A stretch of 22,657 nt of DNA from an uncultured Succinatimonas sp. (GTDB taxonomy: Bacteria > Pseudomonadota > Gammaproteobacteria > Enterobacterales > Succinivibrionaceae). The stretch lies in contig NZ_CAJKVK010000028.1 in the NCBI RefSeq assembly GCF_905203285.1, positions 1-22,657 of the forward strand, written 5' to 3'. The position numbers were made by a program, and so were the translations under genes. The notes beneath the pieces are model-generated. The model searched no databases. It was not told the origin of the DNA and saw nothing but the letters and a program-made list of their open reading frames with translations. The first letter of the stretch is position 1. Every line of letters starts with the position of its first letter. Positions 7,315 to 15,799 of the stretch are shown one piece after another.

Positions 7315-8977
7315 GGCAAAACTGTCCTAATAACTCTCGGGCACTTTTTCTTGTGGCTTCAGTAATGACATTACCGCCAATCATGCGTGATATTTCTTCA
7401 ACGCGACCTGCATGATCCAGCGTTTTAATTTCGGAAACCACACCGTCATCACGATTAAACTTACTGACCAAAAGCTGACTATGCGCACTTGCGGCAACTT
7501 GCGGCAAATGTGTAACAGCTATAACCTGCACGGCATTGCCAAGCTCATGCAACAACTTGCCGACTGCTGCTGCAGTTCTTCCAGAAATACCGCTGTCAAC
7601 TTCATCAAAAATAAGAGTCGGGGTTGAATTTTTGCCTGATGACAAAACTTCAATTGCAAGAGCAAGACGGGACAATTCACCGCCCGAGGCGACGGTTTTT
7701 AGCTCTTTAGGTTCTTGTCCTAAATTTGCCGAAAACAAGAATTTAGCGCTGTCGCGTCCGTTAAGCTGCGGCTTTATTTCAATATTTTTTTCAATCTCGA
7801 TTTTAAATACGGCATCAGGCATTGCCAGACTCTTAATCCTTTCACTGACCTCTTTCCCCATTTTAAGAGCAGCCTTTACCCGTACCTCACTTAATTCATC
7901 GGAAAGCCTTTCATACTCGTCACGAGCTTCTTTAACTTTTAAAGTCAACAGATTGATTTTTTCTTTAAGCGACAAAAACTCTTCAATACTGTTTTCAAGT
8001 TCTTCCCTAACTTTATAAAGCTCTTGAGGCAAAACACCAAAACGTCTTGCCAAATCATGAATTGAAGACATTTTTTCTTCTAAATCGATGGTCGATATTT
8101 CATCGTAACCGCTTAAAATATCAGAAGCTCGCTCCTTTGCGTCATCAAGATATGACGCAGCATTTTCCAATGCTTCATTTATTTCTTTTAATTTAGGCTC
8201 AAGAGAAATAAGTTTTAAAAGCTCATCATTTACAGAGTTAAGCTTACCTAAAACGGCGGCTTCATCACCTGATATAAAATTATAGACAGTGCCCAAAACT
8301 CCTTTTAATTTGCTTAAATGCATCTGTTTATCAAAATCAAGTTCCAGTTTTTCATAATCGCCTGCATTTAAGTCAAGTTTTTTCAGCAAATCCAAATCAT
8401 AGCGCCTGCTTTTATACTCAAGTGCGCCTTGTCTTTGTTTTTGCGCCAATTCATTAAGTTCACTGCGCAATTTAGCGTACTTATAAAAAGCACTGTTAAC
8501 CGACTTCAAAAGTTCAGCGTCTTTTGCGTAAACATCAACAAGCGACAACTGTACATCTTCATCCATCAGTTTCACGCTTTCATGCTGCCCGTGAATTGAC
8601 ACCAAATCACCGGCAAGACTTTTAACATTGGCAAGCACACTCGGTCTGTCATTTATGTAAGCTTTAGATCTGCCGTCTCTTGCTATAACTCTGCGTAAAA
8701 CAACCGTGTTCTCCCCATTTTCAAGATCTAAAGCATTAACTTTCTCTAAAGCCTTCGGACAATCATTTAAAGAAAATGTCGCACTAACCTCAAGTCTGTC
8801 CTTTCCGTCCCTTATCATTGAACTGCTGCTTTTTCCGCCTAACGCTAAGCTTAACGCATCGATAATTAAAGACTTACCGGCGCCGGTTTCTCCCGTTACC
8901 GCAATCATTCCGTGTTCTAAATCAATTTCAAGGCTTGAGCTTAAAGCTAAATTCTTTACCCACAGTTGTTCTAACAT
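7307..8977 (-). CDS. recN: DNA repair protein RecN
   Basis: SMC-like ATPase that acts at DNA double-strand breaks in RecA-dependent repair. Walker A is GETGAGKS (29-36), a long charged helical middle (about 150-400) forms the coiled coil, and the C-terminal head has the ABC signature VASGGELSR and Walker B LIFDEVDSG, then VIAVTHLPQVAA. The length (556) matches E. coli RecN (553). It follows nadK by 48 nt, an order conserved in gammaproteobacteria. I find no CTGT-N8-ACAG LexA box in that gap or upstream of nadK. Confidence 0.97.
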   Translation of the reverse strand: MLEQLWVKNLALSSSLEIDLEHGMIAVTGETGAGKSLIIDALSLALGGKSSSSMIRDGKDRLEVSATFSLNDCPKALEKVNALDLENGENTVVLRRVIARDGRSKAYINDRPSVLANVKSLAGDLVSIHGQHESVKLMDEDVQLSLVDVYAKDAELLKSVNSAFYKYAKLRSELNELAQKQRQGALEYKSRRYDLDLLKKLDLNAGDYEKLELDFDKQMHLSKLKGVLGTVYNFISGDEAAVLGKLNSVNDELLKLISLEPKLKEINEALENAASYLDDAKERASDILSGYDEISTIDLEEKMSSIHDLARRFGVLPQELYKVREELENSIEEFLSLKEKINLLTLKVKEARDEYERLSDELSEVRVKAALKMGKEVSERIKSLAMPDAVFKIEIEKNIEIKPQLNGRDSAKFLFSANLGQEPKELKTVASGGELSRLALAIEVLSSGKNSTPTLIFDEVDSGISGRTAAAVGKLLHELGNAVQVIAVTHLPQVAASAHSQLLVSKFNRDDGVVSEIKTLDHAGRVEEISRMIGGNVITEATRKSARELLGQFCRD

Positions 8978-9025
8978 TAAAAAACATGCCCTTAATAAAG
9001 ATTAATAAACTAAGTTCTTATCTAA

Positions 9026-9940
9026 CTAAATAAGACTTTGTCCCCAGCCTAATTTCTGACGCAAAATGCTGTAATAATCGTATCCTTCCGGATGAATTAA
9101 AGTAAGCGGGGTTTTATGCTGTCTTATAAGTACCGAGCATTTGGTATCAGCTCTTACCGTTACCTGTCCGTCACAGTTGATATTGACCCACTCGACGCAG
9201 TCGTCCTTACAGGCAAAATCAATTCTAACCGTTGATTTACCGGGAATAATGATAGGTGAACAGTTAAGTGATTGCGGGAACATCGGAACCAAAGACAAAA
9301 CATCAAGATGAGGCTCTACGATAGGACCGCCTGCCGACAATGAATACGCTGTGGATCCTGTAGGAGTATTAACGATTATGCCGTCACCGCGCAGCGTATA
9401 CATATAAGTTCCGTCAATCGTCACTTTAAAGACCATCATATGCGCCATCATGCCGGAGTGAATAACCGTCTCATTGGTCGCAAGGGACTGACCGATAAGT
9501 TCACCGGCTCCGTCTTCGTCTTGACGGAAGACGCGCATATCAAGGATCATACGCTCTTCTTTTGTGTAGCGGCCGCGTACAATTTTATTTAACGCATCTT
9601 CAAGATCTGCAGGGCTTACATCGGTAAGCAGGCCTAAATGACCGCGATTGACGCCCAAAACCGGTACTTGCAGATCGACAAGAGTACGCGCAGCGCCTAA
9701 AACCGATCCGTCACCGCCCACCACGATAATCAAATCTTTTTCTTTTATCGCTTTACGTGATAAGCATGGAATATCAGGAATATTGAAGCCTACCGAGGTA
9801 TTTTGATCAAGATACGCCTCAACTCCTAATTTTTTTAATAATGAGGCGATTTCATATATGGCACCCGATACCGGTCTTTTATAGACCTTTGAAACTATTA
9901 CCGCTGACTTTATCGGCTTACCTACTAAATTCTCGGTCAC
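9026..9940 (-). CDS. nadK: NAD kinase
   Basis: Phosphorylates NAD+ to NADP+ in the cytoplasm. The catalytic GGDG is at 75-78 (IIVVGGDGSVLG), the second family motif NTPTGSTAYS is at 191-200, and NETVIH near 156 matches the NE/D motif. The 304 residues are near the E. coli size (292). The start is GTG, supported by AGGAG about 7 nt upstream. It is the first gene of a four-gene minus-strand operon with recN, a GNAT gene and dapB, and is divergent from the ybaK-like gene. Confidence 0.96.
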   Translation of the reverse strand: MTENLVGKPIKSAVIVSKVYKRPVSGAIYEIASLLKKLGVEAYLDQNTSVGFNIPDIPCLSRKAIKEKDLIIVVGGDGSVLGAARTLVDLQVPVLGVNRGHLGLLTDVSPADLEDALNKIVRGRYTKEERMILDMRVFRQDEDGAGELIGQSLATNETVIHSGMMAHMMVFKVTIDGTYMYTLRGDGIIVNTPTGSTAYSLSAGGPIVEPHLDVLSLVPMFPQSLNCSPIIIPGKSTVRIDFACKDDCVEWVNINCDGQVTVRADTKCSVLIRQHKTPLTLIHPEGYDYYSILRQKLGWGQSLI

Positions 9941-10055
9941 GATTTTCTCCTAAAGTTTTTTAAGATTATACAAAAGACTTCAGTAAATGCGCCATGCGAT
10001 GCACCTTTTTATCCGTTTAAAGAATATTTCTCAAAAACTTTTACAAGTTTTCTGA

Positions 10056-10083
10056 TTTACACAAAAGCTTTTACGAGTAGAAT
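10056..10083 (+). promoter_or_regulatory. Sigma70-type promoter of the ybaK-like gene
   Basis: -35 TTTACA (10056-10061), 16-nt spacer, -10 TAGAAT (10078-10083). This gives a leader of about 24 nt with AGGTG before the ATG at 10114. Confidence 0.6.
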
Positions 10084-10113
10084 TATCAGGTCTTAAAAAC
10101 AAACAGGTGTTAT

Positions 10114-10596
10114 ATGTCATTTAATGCAGTCAAAGATTATTTCAAGCAGTTTAATATGGAAAATCGTTTGCTTGAATTCCCGGTTTCAAGCGCAACCGTA
10201 GAGCTTGCCGCTATCGCTTTAAACTGCGAACCTTGCAAAATTGCCAAAACATTATCATTTTTAACTAAAGATAATAAAGTTGTTCTCATCGTTACGGCAG
10301 GTGACACCAAGGTCAACAACCATAAATTTAAAACTTTTTTCAGCATGAAAGCAAAAATGGTTCCTGCAGATCGTGCCGAAGAGCTTATCGGTCATGCAGT
10401 AGGCGGAATCTGTCCTTTTGCCATAAAAAATGACGTTGAAGTTTATCTTGATGAGTCACTTAAAAGATTTACCACAGTCTTTCCTGCTTGCGGTAGCAGT
10501 AACAGCGCAATAGAGCTTAGCCTTGAAGAACTTTATAAATACGCTAATGCCAAAGCATGGATTGATGTTTGCGATATTAAAGAAACACATGTGTGA
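10114..10596 (+). CDS. YbaK/EbsC-family aminoacyl-tRNA deacylase-like protein
   Basis: Stand-alone tRNA-editing domain related to YbaK (Cys-tRNA-Pro deacylase) and ProX, 160 residues, cytoplasmic. Visible family features are the N-terminal CEPCKIAKTLSF region with the conserved Lys near 48, LIVTAGDTKVNNHKF near 60-72, and the GxxxP-type loop GHAVGGICPF near residues 90-99. I cannot tell from sequence which mischarged tRNA it clears, so no symbol is given. It has its own promoter and no co-directional partner. Confidence 0.88.
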   Translation: MSFNAVKDYFKQFNMENRLLEFPVSSATVELAAIALNCEPCKIAKTLSFLTKDNKVVLIVTAGDTKVNNHKFKTFFSMKAKMVPADRAEELIGHAVGGICPFAIKNDVEVYLDESLKRFTTVFPACGSSNSAIELSLEELYKYANAKAWIDVCDIKETHV

Positions 10597-10672
10597 TTTT
10601 GCTTAACATTGCTCTAAGAAAATTTGCGTTTTATACTTAATTTGATTTCTTATGTTTAATTAAGTTATTGCC

Positions 10673-12347
10673 ATGATTGATTTAACCAAACTGCCACTTA
10701 GCATTACTTCATTTAAAGAATTTTCTGCAAATTCGATGATTTATGTAGACAAAACGGATTTGGTTGCAAGTATTGCCTCCTTTAGAGGTCCGATTTTTTT
10801 ATCACGTCCGCGCAGATTCGGTAAATCCACATTGGTAAGCACTTTTCATGAGCTCTTTTCAAACGGACTTGAGAGATTTAACGGGCTAAAAATCCAAACG
10901 GAAAATTTATGGTCTGACATAACCTATAAAGTAATACATATTGATTTTTCAAGAATTAAAGAAGAAACGGAAAATCGTCCTTTTGAGGACAAATTTTATT
11001 TACTTTTAAAATTAGCATTCAACGCTGAAAATTTAAGCATGGCTGATGAAGGAGACGTCATTGCTTCTTTTGCCAAAACCGTTGAAAAAGCAGAAGACAA
11101 ATCGTTAGTTTTGCTTATTGATGAGTATGATGCCCCTTTAACCGCCACAATGGGAGACAAAAAAGAATTTGAGAAAAGGCGAGCTTTATTTTCAGAATTT
11201 TTTTCCAACGTAAAAAGTTTTTCAGACAAATTCAGATTTATTTTTATTACCGGAGTAACTCGCTATTCAAACACTTCAATATTTTCTGCATTTAATAATA
11301 TTGAAGATATAAGTTTTGAACCGGATTACGGAGCTATCGTCGGCTATACTCAATCAGATCTTGAACTGTATTTTAAAAAGTATATTGAAAATGCTGCCAA
11401 TACTTTAAACAAAAAAGAAAAAACCGATAAATATACTTATGAGCATATTTTAAATGAGCTGAAAAATAATTATGACGGATATTCGTTTGATGAAGAATGT
11501 GAGCACCATGTGTACAATCCGTGGTCAATTTTAAACTTTTTAAAAAAACCGCAATACGGATTTAAACCATACTGGCTTGAAACCGGTGGGGCAAAACCGT
11601 CGTTGTTAATAAACTATTTGAATAACTTTATAGACAAAACAGTAAAAAAAACCGAGCTTGTTGATTATTTAAACCTTGAGTTTATAAAAAGAACCGATAC
11701 TGCCTCTTTATCTCCTACTATTAAAAGCATAGAAGATAAAGATTTTCCGTTCTTTGCCATACTGTACCAAGCTGGATATTTTACAATCAAAAGCGCTCAC
11801 CGCAAATTTTTAGACGTTGGACTGCCAAATCTTGAAGTTAAAGAAGCTTTTGCCGAACTCGTACTCGAAAAAAATAACTAATAAAAGCGTAGCCTCATTT
11901 AGTTACAGTTATGAATCAAGCATAGCAAAGTCGCTTAGAGAAAGGGATTATGCAACCCTAAAAATTGATTTTAACAAAATACTAAACGAGTTTTCTTATG
12001 AAAGCATACACTCTTTTAAAGAATATGCTTTTAGAGATATCTACAAAGTAATTTTACAGATTATCGGCTATAACACCTATACCGAATATCAGACATCAAT
12101 GGGCAGAAGCGACTTATGCTTTGAAGATGATCAACACCTTTATATTTGTGAGTTCAAAGTTATCGGCAGATCTGACAGTGTCAAAAACAAACTTGAGGAA
12201 GCCAAACAACAAATAAAAGAAAAAAGGTACTGTTTAAGGCTTACTGATAAAGAAGTAATAGCTCTTGCCGTAGTTATTATTAACGAAAACAAGAAAGACG
12301 GTCACGCTCCGATGCGTGAAGTTGCAGCAATTGAGGAAGCACTTTAA
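10673..12347 (+). pseudogene. AAA-ATPase-like / PD-(D/E)XK nuclease-domain protein (DUF1703 type), frameshifted
   Basis: Two reading frames make up one family protein. The first (10673-11881, 402 residues) is the AAA-ATPase-like part: LPLSITSFKE...YVDKT at the N-terminus, Walker A RPRRFGKST (45-53), Walker B LLIDEYDAP (146 onward). The second frame continues to 12347 and holds a PD-(D/E)XK-like domain: GRSDLCFE (Asp), then YICEFK (Glu-x-Lys), then the A-K-QQI-KRY helix and a C-terminal strand. The switch falls at seven As, 11868-11874. Dropping one A joins LVLEK to KITNKSVASF, giving about 557 residues, the usual size. Members are common in multiple copies in gut bacteria, and their role (possibly defence or mobile-element related) is unproven. 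The break may be real, phase-variable or a read error. If real, an ATPase without nuclease is made. Confidence 0.8.
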
Positions 12348-12457
12348 CCGCAATCTTACAAAACTGTATGCTTATTTTACGATTAGCCGTCTTAATAAAC
12401 ACAAAATCTAAAGCAATAACCGCAACTTTTAAAATTATGTTGTTGTAATTCCACTTA

Positions 12458-12488
12458 AGCAAACGTCAAACCAATTCTGACGTTTGCT
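12458..12488. terminator. Hairpin between convergent genes
   Basis: A perfect 11-bp stem, AGCAAACGTCA paired with TGACGTTTGCT around a 9-nt loop. It lies between the nuclease-type gene and the minus-strand esterase. Neither flank has a good T tract, so it is a likely but untypical bidirectional terminator. Confidence 0.6.
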
Positions 12489-12509
12489 ATAAAAAACTCA
12501 AGACTAACA

Positions 12510-13613
12510 CTACCTTCTATCAAGACCTTCTTCATGAAGAAAAGCTAAAAGGTTTGCCGCGACTTCATGATTGTTTTTATCTGAAAAGAGAAAATGGGTA
12601 TTTCCGTAAATACCGATTTCAGGTAAATGTACGACTCGTGCATTGCCGCCGTGAGCATTTACAGTATCGGCAAAAGCTCTAGCCATCTTAAGAACACAAC
12701 GCCAAAAATCCTGGTGTGGGTCATGAGTAGGCGCAGTAGGAATAAAATCTCCATAATAAATAATAATGGGGATCTTGGTAAGTTTCATGAAGTCATCCAT
12801 GGAAACCTCCATGGCCGCAACCTTACCGAAGAAACCGTTATTCTCCATCGGTTCAGGGGCTTCGCCTTTAGGGAACGGGAAATTACTGCCCGGTTCAAAA
12901 GAAACTACAGCTTTTACTTTGTCATTTTTCATTGCTGTAAGCCAGCCCGGACCGCCGCCTTGGGAGTGAGATACTAAAATACCGCCTTTTTCACTGATTT
13001 TATCGAAAACCGCACTCATGGCATCCGAGATAACATTCTGATCAAATGCTCCCGTATTCGGCGTCATTTGTCTAAAGAACTGATCTAAAGCTTCCTCACC
13101 GTCAGCAAATTGTGAGTTCGGTGAACGCTTAGGATAAAGCCCCATACGGAACTGACCATACCACAGCTGATCATCGGGTGTTGCCGTAATATTTTCCGCT
13201 ACAGTGCTGCGGCCCGCATCACCGCGGCGCGGCTGATCGACAAGATATACCGCATAGTCATTTTTAAGCATAATATTCTGCAAACCTTCTCTTCCGTCAG
13301 GAGTAGACTGCCAGGTTCGCATTGATTGACCGGCTCCGTGAAGGAAAACTAAAGGCAAAGTACGTGCATTTTGCGGAATTTGATAAAAGACGGACGCATG
13401 GTCTCCGTGTAAAGTCATTCCTTCAGGCTTAGGATGATACGGATCATATGTTTCTTTTGCTTCAATTACACTGCCGCCGGCGGAAAAAGTTCCCTGATCG
13501 ACAAGAGTAATGAGTTCATTATGATTACTTGATGACAGATCTGAAGTACAGGCGCTGACTGAAACAGCTAAAAGAACAGCTCCGGCCAACGGTAATAAAT
13601 TTTTTACTGCCAT
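12510..13613 (-). CDS. Esterase-713-like alpha/beta-hydrolase lipoprotein (copy 1)
   Basis: Predicted lipid-anchored envelope esterase. The signal sequence ends in VSVSAC, with lipidated Cys22. The fold shows LVFLHGAG oxyanion region, TWQSTPDGREG (about 100-109), VDQPRRG, nucleophile Ser217 in SHSQGG, acidic Glu240 in FEPG, and His340 in GNTHFLFSD. The TPDGR, DQxxRG, FEPG and GNTH landmarks match my memory of the Alcaligenes esterase 713 family, in which Glu replaces the usual Asp. The substrate is unknown. A paralogue lies at 20256-21386 on the opposite strand and aligns along its whole length. AAGGAG precedes the ATG. Confidence 0.85.
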   Translation of the reverse strand: MAVKNLLPLAGAVLLAVSVSACTSDLSSSNHNELITLVDQGTFSAGGSVIEAKETYDPYHPKPEGMTLHGDHASVFYQIPQNARTLPLVFLHGAGQSMRTWQSTPDGREGLQNIMLKNDYAVYLVDQPRRGDAGRSTVAENITATPDDQLWYGQFRMGLYPKRSPNSQFADGEEALDQFFRQMTPNTGAFDQNVISDAMSAVFDKISEKGGILVSHSQGGGPGWLTAMKNDKVKAVVSFEPGSNFPFPKGEAPEPMENNGFFGKVAAMEVSMDDFMKLTKIPIIIYYGDFIPTAPTHDPHQDFWRCVLKMARAFADTVNAHGGNARVVHLPEIGIYGNTHFLFSDKNNHEVAANLLAFLHEEGLDRR

Positions 13614-13644
13614 TTTTACTCCTTAAATGTTGTAACCCGATTTT

Positions 13645-13685
13645 ATTATCATTATTTTTTCAACCTTCAGTAAGTTACGAACTTA
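13645..13685 (-). promoter_or_regulatory. Promoter of esterase copy 1 with an operator-like palindrome on the -35
   Basis: On the minus strand the -35 is TTACTG (13673-13668), the spacer is 17 nt and the -10 is GATAAT (13650-13645). A perfect dyad TAAGTT-ACG-AACTTA spans 13671-13685 and overlaps the -35 edge, as expected for a repressor or an HxlR/MarR-type operator. The binding protein is unknown. Confidence 0.5.
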
Positions 13686-13716
13686 TCTTGTTTTTGCTTG
13701 AAACTATCGCTAAAAA

Positions 13717-13731
13717 ATAGAAATAGGCAAA
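13717..13731 (+). promoter_or_regulatory. TAGGCAA site A
   Basis: The 15-mer ATAGAAATAGGCAAA lies about 55-60 nt before the extended -10 of the AKR gene, a position typical of an activator site. An identical 15-mer is at 22527-22541, and shorter matches lie at 15734 and 16934. Confidence 0.45.
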
Positions 13732-13781
13732 AATAACAGAATATTGCGTAATCACGATCTTGGTTCTCTTGTTTAAGCTAT

Positions 13782-13790
13782 TGCTATAAA
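13782..13790 (+). promoter_or_regulatory. Extended -10 promoter of the AKR-flavodoxin genes
   Basis: TGCTATAAA, an extended -10, lies 36 nt before the ATG. The nearest -35-like word, TTGGTT, has a long 19-nt spacing, so the promoter probably relies on the extended -10 and/or an activator. Confidence 0.5.
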
Positions 13791-13825
13791 TACATATTCA
13801 GCATTATTTACACAATGAGACTTTT

Positions 13826-14837
13826 ATGGAACACAGATATCTTGGCAAAAACAAACTTGAAGTTTCTGCTCTGGGACTTGGCTGCATGGGGTTAAGCCAT
13901 GCTTACGGACAGCCTCTTTCTTATGGAGAAGATAAAAAGCTTTTAGAAAAAGCAATTGACCTTGGATATACCTTTTTTGATACTGCAGAAGTTTATGGAA
14001 CCCCCGAAAATCCGCATGAAAATGAAGAAATCTTAGGTAAAGCCCTAAAACCTTATCGCTCAAAAATCAAAATAGCCACCAAATTCGGCATTTGTTTTGA
14101 TACTGCAAAAGAACCACCATATCCATTGCTTACCGACTCCAGACCACAAAGCATCATTAAATCACTTGAAGGATCGTTAAAAAGGCTTAACACTGATCAT
14201 ATCGATCTTTATTATCTGCATCGCATTGATGCGTCGACCCCCCATCGAAACAGTTGCCGAAACCGTTGAAGGATTAATTAAAGAAGGAAAAGTTTTAAAT
14301 TGGGGCATATCTGAAGCAGATGAAAACACAATAAGAAAAGCTCATGCAGTTTGCCCGCTTTGTGCTGTACAGAATCGTTACTCAATGATGGCAAGACACT
14401 ATGAATCGTTATTTGCGTGCCTTGATGAGTTAACTATCGGTTTTGTAGCTTTTTCTCCGCTTGCTAACGGCTTTTTAAGTGCCCAATATAACAAAGACTC
14501 CCACTTTGATCCGAAGTTTGATTATCGTGCTTCAATGCCGCAATTTAAAACTGAGAATTATGAAAAGAACATCGATCTTATACAGTTGCTCAACGACACA
14601 GCTGTTAAGCATAACACCACTCCGGCCGTAATTTCTCTTGCATGGATGATGTGTAAAAAGCCGTGGATTGTTCCGATACCGGGTACCCGCAATCTACAAA
14701 GACTTGAAGAAAATGCTCAAGCAGCACAAATAAAATTAAGCGCACAAGAACTGCAGGAAATTGATTTAGCGTTAAACAGCATTTCGATGTCGGATGTTTT
14801 CGGCGGAAGTGCTTTTAAATCCAAAAACAACAAATAA
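13826..14837 (+). pseudogene. Aldo/keto reductase, frameshifted
   Basis: NAD(P)H-dependent carbonyl reductase of the AKR (TIM-barrel) family, cytoplasmic, about 336 residues when repaired. The catalytic set is in the first frame: Asp52 and Tyr57 (FDTAEVYG), Lys86 (IATKFG), His132 (YYLHRID). The second frame carries the rest, including GISEA, AVQNRYSMM, FVAFSPLANGFL and the C-terminal cofactor signature PIPGTRNLQRLEENA. The frame changes at six Cs, 14238-14243. Removing one C restores DASTPIETVAETVEGL, a normal AKR junction. The flavodoxin gene follows closely. If real, the break removes the cofactor-binding half; it could instead be a homopolymer read error. Confidence 0.85.
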
Positions 14838-14856
14838 ATCACAAGGAGACATGATA

Positions 14857-15495
14857 ATGAAAATTTCATCATTATTAAAAACAGCAGGTCTTATAACATT
14901 GCTTGCAAGCGGCGCAAGCGCCTCTGCAGCAGAAGCCTCTTTATCAAATCATAAAATTTTGATTGCATATTTTTCTTTTCCTCTGCCGCAAGACGTGGAT
15001 GCCACTACATCAGCCTCACGCCTTGAAGTAAACGGCAAGACCTACGGCAGTGTTGAATATGTTGCCGATATCATTGCTAAAAATACCGGTGCTGACTTGT
15101 TCAAGATTGAAACAGTCCAGCAATATCCTATTGACGAGTATGATCACCTTACTGATTTTGCTCATGAAGAAGCAGAAAATGATGCTCGTCCCGCTTTAAA
15201 AAACACGATCGACAATTTTGATGACTACGACACCGTTTTTGTCGGATATCCCATCTGGTGGTATAAGATGCCGATGGCTTTATATACATTTTTTGACACC
15301 TATGATTTTTCAGGAAAAACTATCATTCCTTTTTCCACCCATGGAGGCAGCAGATGGTCGGGAACGACAAGAGAAATCGAACGACTCGAGCCTAACGCAA
15401 AGTTCCTTGACGGCTACAGCATATACAGAAGTCTTACGCCTTATGATCCTGAGGATATTAAGAACTGGTTAAAAGACATCAATATAGTTAAATAA
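14857..15495 (+). CDS. Exported flavodoxin-family protein
   Basis: Flavodoxin-like FMN-binding fold, about 212 residues. I chose ATG 14857: AAGGAG (14843-14848) is 8 nt away, whereas ATG 14851 is only 2 nt away. The N-terminus is a Sec signal peptide (MKISSLLKTAGLITLL, small residues, cleavage near ASA/A at residue 24). The domain then begins KILIAYFSFP, where the phosphate-binding loop is unusual, and carries VGYPIWWYKMP, the typical flavodoxin_4 segment, then IIPFSTHGGSRWSG. Periplasmic location is inferred from the signal peptide and is odd for a flavodoxin. It follows the AKR gene by about 20 nt and is probably cotranscribed. The redox partner is unknown. Confidence 0.85.
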   Translation: MKISSLLKTAGLITLLASGASASAAEASLSNHKILIAYFSFPLPQDVDATTSASRLEVNGKTYGSVEYVADIIAKNTGADLFKIETVQQYPIDEYDHLTDFAHEEAENDARPALKNTIDNFDDYDTVFVGYPIWWYKMPMALYTFFDTYDFSGKTIIPFSTHGGSRWSGTTREIERLEPNAKFLDGYSIYRSLTPYDPEDIKNWLKDINIVK

Positions 15496-15500
15496 TTAAT

Positions 15501-15542
15501 AATATATTCCCGGGAATATATTCAAAATATATTTTCGGGAAT
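15501..15542 (+). terminator. Palindrome / alternative hairpins after the flavodoxin gene
   Basis: Positions 15501-15522 form a perfect 22-bp palindrome centred on CCCGGG. The second half can instead pair downstream: 15506-15522 with 15526-15542, a 17-bp stem with two G-T wobbles and a 3-nt CAA loop. A transcription end is likely, but there is no long T tract. The remainder of this 304-nt gap (15543-15799) is AT-rich with no gene apparent, and includes a TAGGCAA match at 15736. Confidence 0.55.
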
Positions 15543-15733
15543 TTAGTTTACTTAGTCTTTACAATATTCGTTAACGTATTCCATTAGTTAAAGTAAAACT
15601 CAGCTTCATCTTTTACCCCATCTTTCATATATATCCATTATTTTTTCATAATTTTAAATAAGCAACAGCAAAAAATAAAACGTTGTAATAAGTAAATATA
15701 GGATCAGACAAATAAACAATAATTTTAATAAAG

Positions 15734-15745
15734 AATAGGCAACAG
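15734..15745 (+). promoter_or_regulatory. TAGGCAA site B
   Basis: AATAGGCAACAG lies about 55-65 nt before the start codon of the hydrolase lipoprotein gene. It matches sites A and D over AATAGGCAA. It is closer to the gene than site A, so its mode of action may differ. Confidence 0.3.
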
Positions 15746-15799
15746 CCCAAAACTATTATTAATTACGTAAACAAACAATTCCATTGAGGAGATTTTGCT

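Noticed and set aside
7536..8018. 160-residue plus-strand open frame inside recN
   Set aside because: It is a Ser-rich antisense shadow of recN with no recognisable family features.
10673..12347. Programmed -1 frameshift at the A7 tract
   Set aside because: Restoring the frame needs a +1 shift (or loss of one A), so a classic -1 slippery mechanism does not fit.
12280..12462. Small minus-strand open frame after the nuclease-type gene
   Set aside because: It overlaps the end of the PD-(D/E)XK frame, has no ribosome site and shows no family features.
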